Counted from the first letter of the stretch, positions 17,644 through 27,741 are shown. The stretch is DNA of 56,591 bases from Aquimarina algiphila (GCF_007489275.1 NZ_VLNR01000046.1:1-56591), one strand, 5' to 3'. The notes: generated by a model from the sequence alone, not told the origin. Program-made: numbers and translations.

Positions 17644-19746
17644 TTATTCTTTTTCCTGAAACCCACTTTTGGTAAGAATTTCCACTTTAGCAGTATTGGC
17701 TTTGACTTGTTCTTCTGTAAACCATGCATCACGTAATTCTTTCTTAGAGAATAACTCTAATTGATCTCCATTATGGGGAGAATCTTTTTGAGTGGCATTA
17801 CCATAGCTTAATAATACTTTTGCATGTACTGTATCACCAAACTCTATGACACCTACCCAGGAGTCACCACCGCCTACATACATATGATTTTCATCAGTAC
17901 CTCCTGGCCATGCTACTCTAAAAACCCCCATTGATCCATCAATACCATTGGCAGGAAGGTTTTTCCCGTTATACCTGATTCTATAATAATCTCCCCAAGG
18001 CATATCTAGTTTTCCAAATTTTGTTTTTATCTCGGTTGCTGAGGTTTCTAATAATTCAACTGCTCTTTTGGGATCAGAAAGTCCATCTGGCGTTGTGTTG
18101 GGATTTTTGATATTCCATGATTTAGAATAATTAGAGCTTCGTCTTACATTAAATTTACGAGCCCAGTTAAAGAATAGTAACATCCCTTTACTGTCTATAT
18201 CTGCTTCTCTGTCCCAATTTTCGAGAACTACCTTTGCTTCTTTTGCTTTTTTGGAATCGGAAGCATCTACAGCGGCAAAAAGATCATCCAAAATACGGTC
18301 TGCAAATTCTAACCGAGTAGAGAGTTTATAAGCTACCAATTCTTCAAAAGTTATAGATTCATCCTCTAGTAACATTCTTGCAGAACGCTGAGGTCTAAAA
18401 GGCATATATTGAGGAGCCATGTAACTGGGGTAGTCATCCGGATTTAAGGCCATAGGTATAGTGCTGGTCCAGGGCGGATCATTTGCGTTTTGTAACCAAC
18501 CATTCGCAGGGTTTTTTACTTTTGGCAAATCGGCATAAGGATGCACTTCTGTCCACACATCTTTGGATTTACCTCCTGAGATAATTCTATTCCAATACTT
18601 CCAATCACCATGGTTTCTTTTAGGGACCAAACCATTAAACAGGTAGAAAATCTCACCTTTTTTGTCAGCATACATTACATTCCAAAATGGGATTTGTGCC
18701 ATTTTTAATGCAGATTCGAATTCATTAAAATTGGCACTATTAATCATTCTCCACCATTGTAATAACATATTTGGGCGATCTAATCCCACCATACGCAATG
18801 CTAGTGCCTTGTCTTTGGTTTTATTAACTACTGGACCATGGATAGTCTTCATCAAAGGTATTTTATGATCTATCAATGAACCATCTTTTTGTTTTATTTT
18901 TATTGTTTTTGAAGAGGTTTTAAACGCTGTTCGTTTACCATCTAAAAGATAGCTACCGTCCTTCAATTCTAGTTCATATGTATCTGCATTGTCAATAGTA
19001 TTATCGGTATGACTCCATCCTAAATTTTCATTAAAACCAATTGCAATTCCAGGAAAACCAACTAGCGTTGTCCCATACATGTTTTTTCCGTTAAGATTTA
19101 AATGTGATTCGAAAAATAAAAATTCTTGCCACCAGGGTAAATGAGGATTTTGTACTAACATAGCATTTCCAGAAGCAGAGCGTTTAGGACCAATGGCATA
19201 CGTATTGGATCCCATATCTGGCCATTGTTGAACACGCCCCAAATCATTGCCACCAATAAATCGAGTGAAGATAACATACATACTGTGCATGTTCATATCT
19301 TGAGCTGTAAGCGGTAAGACAACTTTATTTTTTTGATCTATTGCATCAGGATGGGCTTTTGCATAAGCATTCATACCTTTGATAAAAGAAGAGTAAATGG
19401 TTTTGATTTCGGAATCTTGTTTTGTTTCCCACTCTTTTGCTAATTCTTCAAACCCTAATGTATGGATAAGCATATCATTTTGAAGCTTGCTTTGCCCCCA
19501 ATATTCTGCTCCTTTTCCTCTGGAGCTTCCATAAAGTTCTAAAATCAAGTTAGCATGATTGTGCATTTGAGCCCAGCCTTGTGCATAGAATAAATCCTCA
19601 ATAGTAGTTGAAGTAATATGAGGAACTCCCCAGGTATCCCAGGCAATCTGCGTTTCTATCGTTTCAGTTTGAGAGCATGATGTATTTACTACAAAAAGTG
19701 TAACCAGTGTAAAAAGCAAACGGATTTTTATGATGTTTGTATTCAT
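17644..19746 (-). CDS. Penicillin acylase family lipoprotein
   Basis: This is a 700-residue N-terminal-nucleophile amidohydrolase. A lipoprotein signal (VVNTSC) precedes the alpha chain. The autocatalytic cut should lie before Ser180 in DMGSNTYAIGPKRS, freeing the serine nucleophile of the beta chain. Downstream landmarks include GFPGIAIGFNENLGWSHT and HTDNTIDNADTYELE, the usual beta-chain signature. Relatives deacylate beta-lactams, aculeacin or acyl-homoserine lactones, so a role in clearing acylated signals or lipopeptides is possible. Specificity cannot be read from sequence. It is monocistronic as far as I can see. Confidence 0.9.
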   Translation of the reverse strand: MNTNIIKIRLLFTLVTLFVVNTSCSQTETIETQIAWDTWGVPHITSTTIEDLFYAQGWAQMHNHANLILELYGSSRGKGAEYWGQSKLQNDMLIHTLGFEELAKEWETKQDSEIKTIYSSFIKGMNAYAKAHPDAIDQKNKVVLPLTAQDMNMHSMYVIFTRFIGGNDLGRVQQWPDMGSNTYAIGPKRSASGNAMLVQNPHLPWWQEFLFFESHLNLNGKNMYGTTLVGFPGIAIGFNENLGWSHTDNTIDNADTYELELKDGSYLLDGKRTAFKTSSKTIKIKQKDGSLIDHKIPLMKTIHGPVVNKTKDKALALRMVGLDRPNMLLQWWRMINSANFNEFESALKMAQIPFWNVMYADKKGEIFYLFNGLVPKRNHGDWKYWNRIISGGKSKDVWTEVHPYADLPKVKNPANGWLQNANDPPWTSTIPMALNPDDYPSYMAPQYMPFRPQRSARMLLEDESITFEELVAYKLSTRLEFADRILDDLFAAVDASDSKKAKEAKVVLENWDREADIDSKGMLLFFNWARKFNVRRSSNYSKSWNIKNPNTTPDGLSDPKRAVELLETSATEIKTKFGKLDMPWGDYYRIRYNGKNLPANGIDGSMGVFRVAWPGGTDENHMYVGGGDSWVGVIEFGDTVHAKVLLSYGNATQKDSPHNGDQLELFSKKELRDAWFTEEQVKANTAKVEILTKSGFQEKE

Positions 19747-19893
19747 TAGAGTGAGGGTTATGTGACTGAATTAAAGAACTAGAGGAGATGTAGCTAAACC
19801 AATTTTATCAATTGGGTTTATCCCCTTAAACTTACAAAAATTTAATGCTACTACAAATTTTTGGATGTACTGAACCCAAGGATGAATTGATTT

Positions 19894-20625
19894 TTATTGA
19901 CGATATACTGTAGTCAATTTTTTTGTTTTTGTATCAAAAACTAAAATTCCCTCACTGGTGTTATCTAATTGTCCTATTTTATGACCGGCCTCATCCCAGA
20001 CAGAAGAATTTCCTGCACATTGACCATTATCGGCTTTTCCTATAGCATTTGACATCATCGTTGTTATATGATGTGTTTTTGCAATCTCTGTTAATCGATG
20101 ATTGGCTTTTTCAATTCCGTTTGTAAATTTTGCAACACTAGCCATATATAGAGTGGCTTTATGTTTTATAGCTTGATCTATATGCTCTTGTATTGATGTT
20201 TCATAACAAATTGCAATTGCAATTTGTTCTTCATTAATTATTAGCGGTTTTATATTCTCTCCAGGAATAAAGAAAGGCTCTTCATCTATATGTAGATATT
20301 TTTTTGAATACGTATTCCTCTCTGTATTGGGTTGAAAAACAATCATACTAATGAAAATCCCTGTCTTGCTTTTTGTTGGAACCCCAACTCCAATAACAAT
20401 CTTATGTTGGTCACTCAATTTTTGAAAATCATCAAGACGATGATCATTGGGGAATATAGCAAGTTTTTTTGCTAATTCTGGTTCATAGCCAGTCAATGAC
20501 AATTCTGGAAATATGATACAATCTGTTTGATGTAAAACAGCAAGTTTTATCCATGCTTTATGATCTGCAATATTACATTCGATATCTCCTGTTATTGGTT
20601 TAGTCTGTACACTACAGATTTTCAT
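19894..20625 (-). CDS. Carbon-nitrogen hydrolase (nitrilase superfamily)
   Basis: The 243-residue protein has the Glu-Lys-Cys triad of the superfamily: Glu41 in FPELSLTGYEP, Lys109 in SKKYLHIDEEPFF, and Cys140 in AIAICYETS. It has the size of the single-domain amidase-type branch rather than a glutaminase fused to NAD synthase. It lies 24 bases downstream of the clan CD-like gene on the same strand, so cotranscription is likely. The substrate is unknown; an omega-amidase-like or N-carbamyl substrate is a guess. Confidence 0.9.
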   Translation of the reverse strand: MKICSVQTKPITGDIECNIADHKAWIKLAVLHQTDCIIFPELSLTGYEPELAKKLAIFPNDHRLDDFQKLSDQHKIVIGVGVPTKSKTGIFISMIVFQPNTERNTYSKKYLHIDEEPFFIPGENIKPLIINEEQIAIAICYETSIQEHIDQAIKHKATLYMASVAKFTNGIEKANHRLTEIAKTHHITTMMSNAIGKADNGQCAGNSSVWDEAGHKIGQLDNTSEGILVFDTKTKKLTTVYRQ

Positions 20626-20649
20626 GGTGAAGTTTTATCAAATAAGTAT

Positions 20650-21426
20650 TTAATTCTTAAACCCAGTAGTAAACAGATTTCTCGCACCTCGTATTCCACA
20701 TTTTTGGTACTTATTATAAGTTTGAGCTGCTCTTTCATCAATTTGTTTTCCGGTTTCATTTTTTATCCACCCATCAATAGCAGATTTTAATGTATATGCT
20801 TCGGGAGCCATTAAATGTGTAGTCCATAAAATTGGATTGGCATTTGCTTTTTTAATTTCGGGAGAAAAGAAATTTCTACTATAACAAGCTAAAACAATGA
20901 TATCTTTCTGTTTTGTTTGTACTGGTTTGTACGAAATAGAAACATCAAATTCCATCAATCCATCATGTCCTACATAAGCTAACAAATCAGAATCTCCTCC
21001 AAACCCTAATTCTTTAGTGTTAAATTGAATTTTTTGAGGATCTTGAGCATTTGATGCCTTTAAAAAGTCTTCAATACATGTTTTAATTTGTTCGCCATCA
21101 TAAGCATCGGCAAGCAAGTAGACTTCTTCTGTTGCATGTTTAAATAATACTCTATCTAAAATGTTGGGGTTGGAGGTATCTAATTCTTTTACTAATTTCC
21201 AGTCTTTTGTTTTTAGTTTTAAGAATGATTTTACACCATATCCAGCTCCCCAATACAAGTTATTTCTAGTGTCTTTTCCATTTCCTATTTTTGCGGGAAC
21301 AGGAACTATTCCTTGATTCTCGTTATCACATAAAGCAACAAAAACATGAATTGTTTTGATTTGCCCATAAGTTTTTATGGAGAGTATAACGAGTATTGCG
21401 AGGATTATAAGTTTCTTCATGTTCAT
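20650..21426 (-). CDS. Exported clan CD cysteine peptidase-like protein
   Basis: A signal peptide (ends about KTYGQ) is followed by a domain with LLAYVGHDG (His154) and, 27 residues on, DIIVLACYSRNFF (Cys181). A hydrophobic strand ending in His-x-Gly and a second ending in Ala-Cys is the hallmark of clan CD peptidases (caspases, gingipains, clostripain). No specificity-defining pocket can be identified, and I do not recognise a named family. Its ATG directly follows the TAA of the small zinc-finger-type gene, so the two are coupled. Catalysis is inference only. Confidence 0.55.
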   Translation of the reverse strand: MNMKKLIILAILVILSIKTYGQIKTIHVFVALCDNENQGIVPVPAKIGNGKDTRNNLYWGAGYGVKSFLKLKTKDWKLVKELDTSNPNILDRVLFKHATEEVYLLADAYDGEQIKTCIEDFLKASNAQDPQKIQFNTKELGFGGDSDLLAYVGHDGLMEFDVSISYKPVQTKQKDIIVLACYSRNFFSPEIKKANANPILWTTHLMAPEAYTLKSAIDGWIKNETGKQIDERAAQTYNKYQKCGIRGARNLFTTGFKN

Positions 21427-21618
21427 TTAATATTGCCTTGGAATTCTTCCTGATCCTTTACAAATATCGCATTTATCTTTTTCGCCTCTCATAGCAATCC
21501 AATATCCTTTGCCATCACACTTTTTACAGCTTTTGTATTCAGAATTACCAAATACGTTTCTTATAATATAGTATGCCCCAGCTATAGCTAAAAAGATAAC
21601 TAAAAGTCTAAAAATCAT
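21427..21618 (-). CDS. Small membrane protein with DnaJ-type CxxCxGxG pair
   Basis: The 63-residue protein has one N-terminal membrane segment (about 3-21) and a cytosolic tail holding CKKCDGKGYW and CDICKGSGRI. These two CxxCxGxG units form one zinc site, as in the cysteine-rich domain of DnaJ. The gene abuts the clan CD-like gene with zero spacing, which suggests joint expression. The role is unknown; a membrane-tethered zinc ribbon could assist folding or binding of a partner. Confidence 0.75.
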   Translation of the reverse strand: MIFRLLVIFLAIAGAYYIIRNVFGNSEYKSCKKCDGKGYWIAMRGEKDKCDICKGSGRIPRQY

Positions 21619-21744
21619 AATGTTTTTGTTTTGTTCCCAGTTCGAATAAAAAATACTAAATCAGTTCGTAGTTGCTACAAATCTAAATATTTTTAAATAA
21701 TGTAAGTGTTATATTATTTGTCAAACGATAGTTTTGAAAAAACA

Positions 21745-21774
21745 AACCCTCAGGAACAAGAGTTCCTGAGGGTT
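21745..21774 (-). terminator. Strong terminator of the subtilase gene
   Basis: A perfect 13-bp stem (AACCCTCAGGAAC / GTTCCTGAGGGTT) with a 4-base loop is followed on the minus strand by a T-rich tract. Confidence 0.9.
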
Positions 21775-21798
21775 AAAAATTTGTTTATTTATGGTTTT

Positions 21799-24700
21799 TT
21801 ATTGCTTAACGATATTAATTATCGTTGTATTTACTTTAAGCATATATAGTCCAGCTTCTAATCCATCAACATTGATAGTATTTGTCACTTTTCCTTGACC
21901 TACAACTTGCCCTAGCGTATTGTAGATTGTATATGGTTTAGCTTCACTGTTTTGAGAAGCAATATTAAGAACATCACCTGGTGCTAGTGGATTTGGATAA
22001 GCAGTTATCTTAGTACTTAATTCACTAACCTCTTGTCCTAAAGTATCTGCTGTTACAGCAAAAATCGAAGTTGTAGAAGAACCAGAAGATAGAGCAACAT
22101 TATCTATAGCAATATCAGCTTGCCATGTAGCGCCCGTAACTCTATTAAATCGTAGTTGTACACTATTACCTACATAAGAAGCAAGGTCAATATTAGCAGT
22201 TTGCCAAGAATTTCCTTTGTTTCCAGTTTGATTCCATAGACTAGTCCAGGTAGCTCCATTATCATTACTTGCTTCTACTGCAATACTTCCCATATCAGCA
22301 GCACCATACATATGGTAACTAAATGTAAAACTTGCAGAAGTAAGTCCAGATAAATCAAAACATGGAGAGTTTAAGATGGCTTGTTTGTTTGGATATCCTG
22401 TTCCGTTTCCAGAAGCTTCTACAAAGATGTAGTAAGATCCTTGAGTTGCACTAGAAGGTCCAGTTCCTCTAGAAGGAGTACCACTAGCATCTACGGTCCA
22501 GTTAATATCATCTGCAGATGATTGAGTCCATGCTCCAAGAGTGTTTTCGAACCCTTCATTATATGGGAAAGATGAAATACCAGACGTACAACCTGTGTTT
22601 CCACCTCCACCTCCTGTAGATGTGCCTATTATTATTGTATAATCTTCTACTTCACCATATTGGAAAGACTCGCAAGAAGTTGGGATACCATTATATTTCA
22701 TAGATACACGCATTCTTGTGCTCCCATCTGCAGCACTTGCAGGAACAGTGAAAGTTCCACTTACCGGAGTAGTTTGTGTAGCAGCTTGTGTCCAAACTTG
22801 TTCTCCAGAATCTGCAAAATCCCCATCTTGATTATAATCAATCCATACACTGTATCCTTCGTTATACTGTGTGCCAGTCCAGGTAGGAGTAACAGAAATG
22901 GTATTAGAACTTCCTTTTGCTACTGTTGTAGAAATAGAAGTGAAATCAGTATAACCACCACTTCCCGCACTAGAAGCATTGTTAATTGTTCCTAATTGTA
23001 CATTACTAATATATTCATCGGCTACACTATTTCCATTCGAAGCACAATAGTTTAATTGTACTGCTGTAGTTGTAAACGTAGTAGAAGCACTATATGAAGA
23101 TGTCGTTCCGTCAGAACATTTACTTCTTACTTGCGCTTCATAAGATGTAGAAGCTGATAATCCTGAAATTGCGTAAGAAGTTGCACTAGCAGCCTGGGTA
23201 GTCCAAGAAGTAGTTCCTGTTTGACGATATCTAACATCATATGTTGCTCCTGGAACAGCTGTCCATCCAATAGTTGCACTAGTGTTTCCAACATTAGAGT
23301 TGTTAACACCTGCAGGTACTGTTGCAGAACATACTACAGGAGTTCCTGTTAATCCAGTTACAATAAGAGAAAAGTTTTGACTTCCTCCAGTTAATGAACC
23401 TTTGTTGGTTACTGTAATTGTATATGTTCCTGATGCATTAGCAACATCGATTCTTTCATAAGGATCAACGGTGTTATCTCCAGTTCCATTAGTTGTAATT
23501 CCTGTTAATCTGTAAGGGTTATATGTAGTTCCTCCTTTGGATACTCTAATGTCTAGGTCATTTACTAATACAGCGGTGTTAGAATTCGTAGCTGTAACTG
23601 CAGCACCTGGTACATCTGTCCATGAGATAGAAGCCATTAAAGGGCTAGTACCATCAGAATCTACAGTTATTGTATATGTTTGACCACTAGTAAGTGTTAA
23701 TTCTTCAACTTTTGTTTCACTACCGTTATCAGTGATTGTTTCGGCAGCTTTTTTAGCGTTTAATAATCCCCATCCATATACGGCGTCTGGTCCAGAAGGT
23801 CCAGCATCATCTGCAGTATGTAAAGCTAAACCTTTTAAAGTAGCCGCTTTCATAAAGTTTCCATTTACGTTGTTATAATGTTGCTGTAATAATAAAAGAG
23901 AACCAGCAACGTTTGGTGATGCCATAGATGTTCCGGTAATGCTGTTGTAAGCAGTATCACTACTTTCATAAGTAGAGTATACACCTGTACCGTTACCAGT
24001 AATATCTGGTTTGATTCTATAATCATCTGTAGGTCCTTCACTACTAGAACTATTGATTGATACACTTACCAGAGTACCACTACTATTTACATTGGCATCT
24101 TGTGCATTTGCAACTACCAAGTTGTTTTTTGAAGTAGAATGACCAGTTAATTTATCATAAGAAGAATTACCGTCTAAAGGTGCAGCATTATATGTATCTC
24201 TGTTACCATCATTACCTGCAGCAACAACCATTAGATAAAATGGAGCGTTGTGCATTACCTCATCCCAATTTCTGGATTCGTCAATATATGCCCCGAAATA
24301 CTGATCAGGAACAAGGTCACCTCTAAAACCATAAGAGTGATTAGAAACTAACATTCCGTTAGCAGCAGCAGCAGTTGCCTCTGCAACGTCGTTATTCCAC
24401 ATATATCCATCGATTTTTGTATGAGGAGCCATTCCTTTTGCGTTAGCTTGTACACCAGATGCAGCAATAGTTCCTGTTACGTGAGCTGCATGAAAGTTAA
24501 GTTTTAAACCACCTTCTCCAGCGATATCTCTTATAGTAACACGATTGCTACCCCCAGCACCATCATATTCCTGATGTGATGCTCTGGCATGACCACCATC
24601 CCAAACGTGGGCAGTCATATTCTGACCATCAAGATTTAATCCTAGAGAACCTCCAGAATTAAGATGATTTGTTCTTGTAGATTTTGCCGCATCTACATTA

Positions 24701-25038
24701 AATGTTGTGTAATAAAGTGGGCTTCCGTCTTTAGCAATTCTTTGTAGTTCAGAAAAACTTCCATCGGCATTGGTCATTTTTACCTGCCATCCATTAGACT
24801 TTGCAGCCTGTAAAGCTTCTTTCTTTTGTAAAGTTGCTTTGTTAGAAGATTCAATCTGAAGTTGACTTAATTTTGCAAGATTAGTTTCTTGTGCGATTTG
24901 CTGCTTTTGTTTAGCATTTTGAGCAAAAAGTCCTGAAGATAGTAAAACCATTGTCATAAAAGCAAAGGTGCTCATTGCAGGAGTCACTTTGCCCATAAAG
25001 CTCAATGAAGTATTGAGGCTTTTGTAGCTTTTTTTCAT
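21799..25038 (-). CDS. T9SS-exported subtilisin-like serine protease, multidomain
   Basis: The 1079-residue protein has an N-terminal signal peptide and a prosegment (about 40-110) before an S8 domain. The catalytic triad is Asp147 (HVWDGGH), His186 (HAAHVTGTI) and Ser371 (GTSMASPN). Next come a proprotein-convertase-like beta domain (about 445-570), a fibronectin type III domain (about 575-660), a GEVED domain (YCASNGN... to GEVEDYTI), and a MAM/jelly-roll-like domain (about 825-1000). The C-terminal about 75 residues (AYPNPLAPGD... GLYMLKV) form a type A sorting tail for type IX secretion. It is probably a secreted or surface protease. It has its own terminator. Confidence 0.95.
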   Translation of the reverse strand: MKKSYKSLNTSLSFMGKVTPAMSTFAFMTMVLLSSGLFAQNAKQKQQIAQETNLAKLSQLQIESSNKATLQKKEALQAAKSNGWQVKMTNADGSFSELQRIAKDGSPLYYTTFNVDAAKSTRTNHLNSGGSLGLNLDGQNMTAHVWDGGHARASHQEYDGAGGSNRVTIRDIAGEGGLKLNFHAAHVTGTIAASGVQANAKGMAPHTKIDGYMWNNDVAEATAAAANGMLVSNHSYGFRGDLVPDQYFGAYIDESRNWDEVMHNAPFYLMVVAAGNDGNRDTYNAAPLDGNSSYDKLTGHSTSKNNLVVANAQDANVNSSGTLVSVSINSSSSEGPTDDYRIKPDITGNGTGVYSTYESSDTAYNSITGTSMASPNVAGSLLLLQQHYNNVNGNFMKAATLKGLALHTADDAGPSGPDAVYGWGLLNAKKAAETITDNGSETKVEELTLTSGQTYTITVDSDGTSPLMASISWTDVPGAAVTATNSNTAVLVNDLDIRVSKGGTTYNPYRLTGITTNGTGDNTVDPYERIDVANASGTYTITVTNKGSLTGGSQNFSLIVTGLTGTPVVCSATVPAGVNNSNVGNTSATIGWTAVPGATYDVRYRQTGTTSWTTQAASATSYAISGLSASTSYEAQVRSKCSDGTTSSYSASTTFTTTAVQLNYCASNGNSVADEYISNVQLGTINNASSAGSGGYTDFTSISTTVAKGSSNTISVTPTWTGTQYNEGYSVWIDYNQDGDFADSGEQVWTQAATQTTPVSGTFTVPASAADGSTRMRVSMKYNGIPTSCESFQYGEVEDYTIIIGTSTGGGGGNTGCTSGISSFPYNEGFENTLGAWTQSSADDINWTVDASGTPSRGTGPSSATQGSYYIFVEASGNGTGYPNKQAILNSPCFDLSGLTSASFTFSYHMYGAADMGSIAVEASNDNGATWTSLWNQTGNKGNSWQTANIDLASYVGNSVQLRFNRVTGATWQADIAIDNVALSSGSSTTSIFAVTADTLGQEVSELSTKITAYPNPLAPGDVLNIASQNSEAKPYTIYNTLGQVVGQGKVTNTINVDGLEAGLYMLKVNTTIINIVKQ

Positions 25039-25233
25039 TTTAATTGAATTTGAGTTAGTGTTAAATACATTTCCTTGAAAAATTAAAAGGAAACAACCAA
25101 AATTCTTAAAATATTCTTAATTAAAAAAAGATTTTCGATCAAGTGAAAGAAAAACACTTCATAAAACCTTAACAAACGCTTAACGTTCGTTTAAGGTATT
25201 TTTTGGGTAGGAAAAAACCTTCTTTAAGATGGT

Positions 25234-26202
25234 TTAAGATATATGTTTTTCAAAAAACTCCAGTGTTCGTCGCTCATTGTAGTAGGTTTTGTCTGGAAGA
25301 TAAAAACCCACATGACCACCATAATCAGGCATTTCTAGAAATATACTAGGATTTTTTTCTGCTTCATCTATTGGATAACACTGATTTCCAAGGAAAGAAT
25401 CATTTTTTGCATTAAGAATAAGTGTAGGAATTTGGATAGCTTTTAGGAATTGTTTGCTGCTACATTTTGAGTAATAGTCCATGGCATCTTCATAGCCATG
25501 GGCTTTGCTGGTATATAAGTTATCAATATCTATAAGCGAAGTGCAAGCCTTAATGTCGGATTTATCTAGGACCTCAGAAAACTGAATCTGCCTATCATAT
25601 AGTTTGGCTTTAAGGTTTTTAATAAAACGTTGTTGATAGATATAATTTTTGGGTTTATTTATTTCTGATAACGAATCATAAAGATCACAAGGAACAGAAA
25701 CGGCAACAGCATTTTTTACTTCTGATGGAAGAACACGACCTTCTCCCAAGTATTTGAGTAGAAGGTTACCTCCCAGACTAAATCCACAAATAGTTATACT
25801 GCTGTAATCATAGATAGAAAGGATATGATTGATAATATGATCAAGATCTTCACTAGCTCCGGCATTGTAAGATTTGTACAAGCGATTTACTTCACCACTG
25901 CAATTTCTAAGATTAACTGCGGCAGAATCCCAACCATTATGATTAAGATGTCTTGCTAATCCAAGCATATATTGTCGTTGTCCATTGCCTTCTAATCCAT
26001 GAATAATTACGGCTAGTTTTTTAGAATGCTTGGCTGAGCCGTGACTCCAATCTAAATCTATAAAATCTCCATCGTCAAGTTCTATTCGTTCTCTTTTTTG
26101 AGATATGTCTTTTACTTTACGTAATAAGTTAGGATATATGGTGGAGATATGCCCGTTTCTAAATAAAAAAGGAGGATTATATTGAGAGTCTATTACTGGC
26201 AT
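25234..26202 (-). CDS. YheT-type alpha/beta hydrolase
   Basis: The 322-residue protein matches the YheT/ABHD1-3 branch: FRNGHISTIYPNL near the start, then the hydrolase core with HGLEGNGQRQYM, the nucleophile elbow CGFSLGGN (Ser142), an Asp in LNAKNDSFL, and His in GGHVGFYLP. Members are predicted esterases. The bacterial physiological role is unclear. The start codon overlaps the upstream bestrophin stop (TAATG), so the two are translated from one transcript. Confidence 0.9.
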   Translation of the reverse strand: MPVIDSQYNPPFLFRNGHISTIYPNLLRKVKDISQKRERIELDDGDFIDLDWSHGSAKHSKKLAVIIHGLEGNGQRQYMLGLARHLNHNGWDSAAVNLRNCSGEVNRLYKSYNAGASEDLDHIINHILSIYDYSSITICGFSLGGNLLLKYLGEGRVLPSEVKNAVAVSVPCDLYDSLSEINKPKNYIYQQRFIKNLKAKLYDRQIQFSEVLDKSDIKACTSLIDIDNLYTSKAHGYEDAMDYYSKCSSKQFLKAIQIPTLILNAKNDSFLGNQCYPIDEAEKNPSIFLEMPDYGGHVGFYLPDKTYYNERRTLEFFEKHIS

Positions 26203-27203
26203 TAATATAAGATGTTATCTTTTGGTTGTTCTTTTTCTGGTAAATCTTTTTCGTCCAACATATCACGAAGATCAATTTCTATAGTTCTGCAAAGAGCTGT
26301 CATAGGGACATCATTAATTCTTCCTTCAAAAGGGTCTTCACTGTTACTTCCAATTTTTTCCATAGTGGTGAAAATCCAACTTATCAAAACACAAAGCGGT
26401 ATCATTAAAAAAATGAACCATGGTTTAAGGTGTTGCGACATATCACTTAATTCACTTTCAAATACATTAAGTAGTCCAAAGGGTAATAAGAGAACAAAGA
26501 TCCAGGTAAATACAGTACTAAAATAAGCATATTGACGAGGAAAAGGTGTGTTTTTGATACGTTCACATTTTCCCTGAAGATTATAAAACTCTTCGAGAGT
26601 ATGATGAAAAAGTTGTTTATCGAATTCTGTGATTTGGTCATTGTCAAGAAGTTGTTTGATGTGAAGTCCTTGATTTTTTACAAGATGTGTAGCGGTGTTT
26701 TTTCTTTCGAGTAAATCTTGATATTCTTTTTCAGAAACAAATTGTTGAGTAGCATCACAGGCTGGTTTTTGTTCGCCATGTCTTTTAAAAAGATTTTCTA
26801 CAGCTGCATTTTCTTTAATGGTAAATGAAGTAGGTTGACGCAGTTGAATTCGTAATGCATTGATCCACGCAATATGACGGTGGATAAGAACTTTTTTTGT
26901 ATTATGATCAGCATTTACTAAGCATAATACTTGATTTGCCCAGGTTCTGGAATAATTTACAATACCGCCCCAAATTTTTCTACCTTCCCAAAACCGATCA
27001 TAGCTTTGACTATTTTTAAAACCAATATAAAAAGCAACTGCGATACCAATTAGAGATAATGGCTGAAAAGGAATATCAATAAAATCCCAGCCCAAAAAAT
27101 AATAGATAGAAAAAATACTTGTGGTATATACGGTGAAGAAGATAATGTTCTTCCATGCATATCTAAGAATAACTCCCCAACTAATATTTCGTTTAATGTA
27201 CAT
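26202..27203 (-). CDS. Bestrophin family ion channel
   Basis: This is the bacterial bestrophin (UPF0187) type: about four membrane segments, FKNSQSYDRFWEGRKIWGGIVNYSRTW near the pore neck, and the C-terminal SNSEDPFEGRINDVPMTALCRTIEIDLRDML signature. The family forms pentameric anion or cation channels in the inner membrane. I prefer ATG 27203 (MYIKRNISWG) to ATG 27236, because the intervening sequence belongs to a conserved-looking hairpin at 27229-27261. It overlaps the downstream YheT-type gene by one base. Confidence 0.9.
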   Translation of the reverse strand: MYIKRNISWGVILRYAWKNIIFFTVYTTSIFSIYYFLGWDFIDIPFQPLSLIGIAVAFYIGFKNSQSYDRFWEGRKIWGGIVNYSRTWANQVLCLVNADHNTKKVLIHRHIAWINALRIQLRQPTSFTIKENAAVENLFKRHGEQKPACDATQQFVSEKEYQDLLERKNTATHLVKNQGLHIKQLLDNDQITEFDKQLFHHTLEEFYNLQGKCERIKNTPFPRQYAYFSTVFTWIFVLLLPFGLLNVFESELSDMSQHLKPWFIFLMIPLCVLISWIFTTMEKIGSNSEDPFEGRINDVPMTALCRTIEIDLRDMLDEKDLPEKEQPKDNILY

Positions 27204-27228
27204 GTGCGGTTTTTTGTTAAAAATAAGA

Positions 27229-27261
27229 AGACCCAACAGACTTTCAAAGTCTGCCAGGTCT
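27229..27261. repeat. Imperfect palindrome, terminator-like
   Basis: An outer stem AGACC / GGTCT encloses an inner 8-bp stem CAGACTTT / AAAGTCTG. A T-run follows on the plus strand. The shape resembles dispersed terminator-like hairpins that flavobacterial intergenic regions often carry. Its position argues against the longer bestrophin start. Confidence 0.55.
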
Positions 27262-27741
27262 TTTTTGGATCACATGGATACCAGTAGTTTATGGGGATAA
27301 CTACTTTTCGATTACGAATTAACGTTTCGATTTTCCTAGAATGGAAATGATATGTAAGGGTTAGTGAAGAGTATTAATTGTGGTTTCAAGATAAATAAGT
27401 GTTAAGTGAGTTGAGTTTGTGTTGATAAGAGAAAGAAGTGTTGTTTTTTGTGTGTAATAGTGTTGGTTTTTGATTCATTTTGTTGTGGGGCAAAGGTTCT
27501 TAAATAGATAAATAACATCATTAAATACATGGGTACATTAGGAGTACATTTTGTAAAATGAGGGTACTTTTGGCATACGATAGGCATAATTAGAATATCA
27601 GGTGCGAAAAAAATAAAATCAGTTTTTTATTATCATTTTTTCGGCTTTTTATTATACCGTAGGAAGTAATATTTAACACAATAATATTATGCGTGCATAA
27701 TCTATCTTTTGTATTTTCGCAGTTCAGAAAAATCAGGGAAT
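27262..27741. other. Intergenic, no gene recognised
   Basis: About 480 A/T-rich bases separate the divergent bestrophin and thioesterase genes. A 61-codon minus-strand frame at 27402-27587 is compositionally unlike the neighbours and has no homology that I recognise. The promoters of both flanking genes should lie here. Confidence 0.5.

Noticed and set aside
22660..22995. 111-codon plus-strand frame inside the subtilase gene
   Set aside because: It lies antisense to the GEVED and adjacent domains of the subtilase, which explain the sequence, and has Ser/Arg-rich nonsense composition.
27402..27587. 61-codon minus-strand frame in the bestrophin-thioesterase gap
   Set aside because: Composition is unlike neighbouring genes, there is no terminator or promoter-like support, and the sequence contains no recognisable domain.
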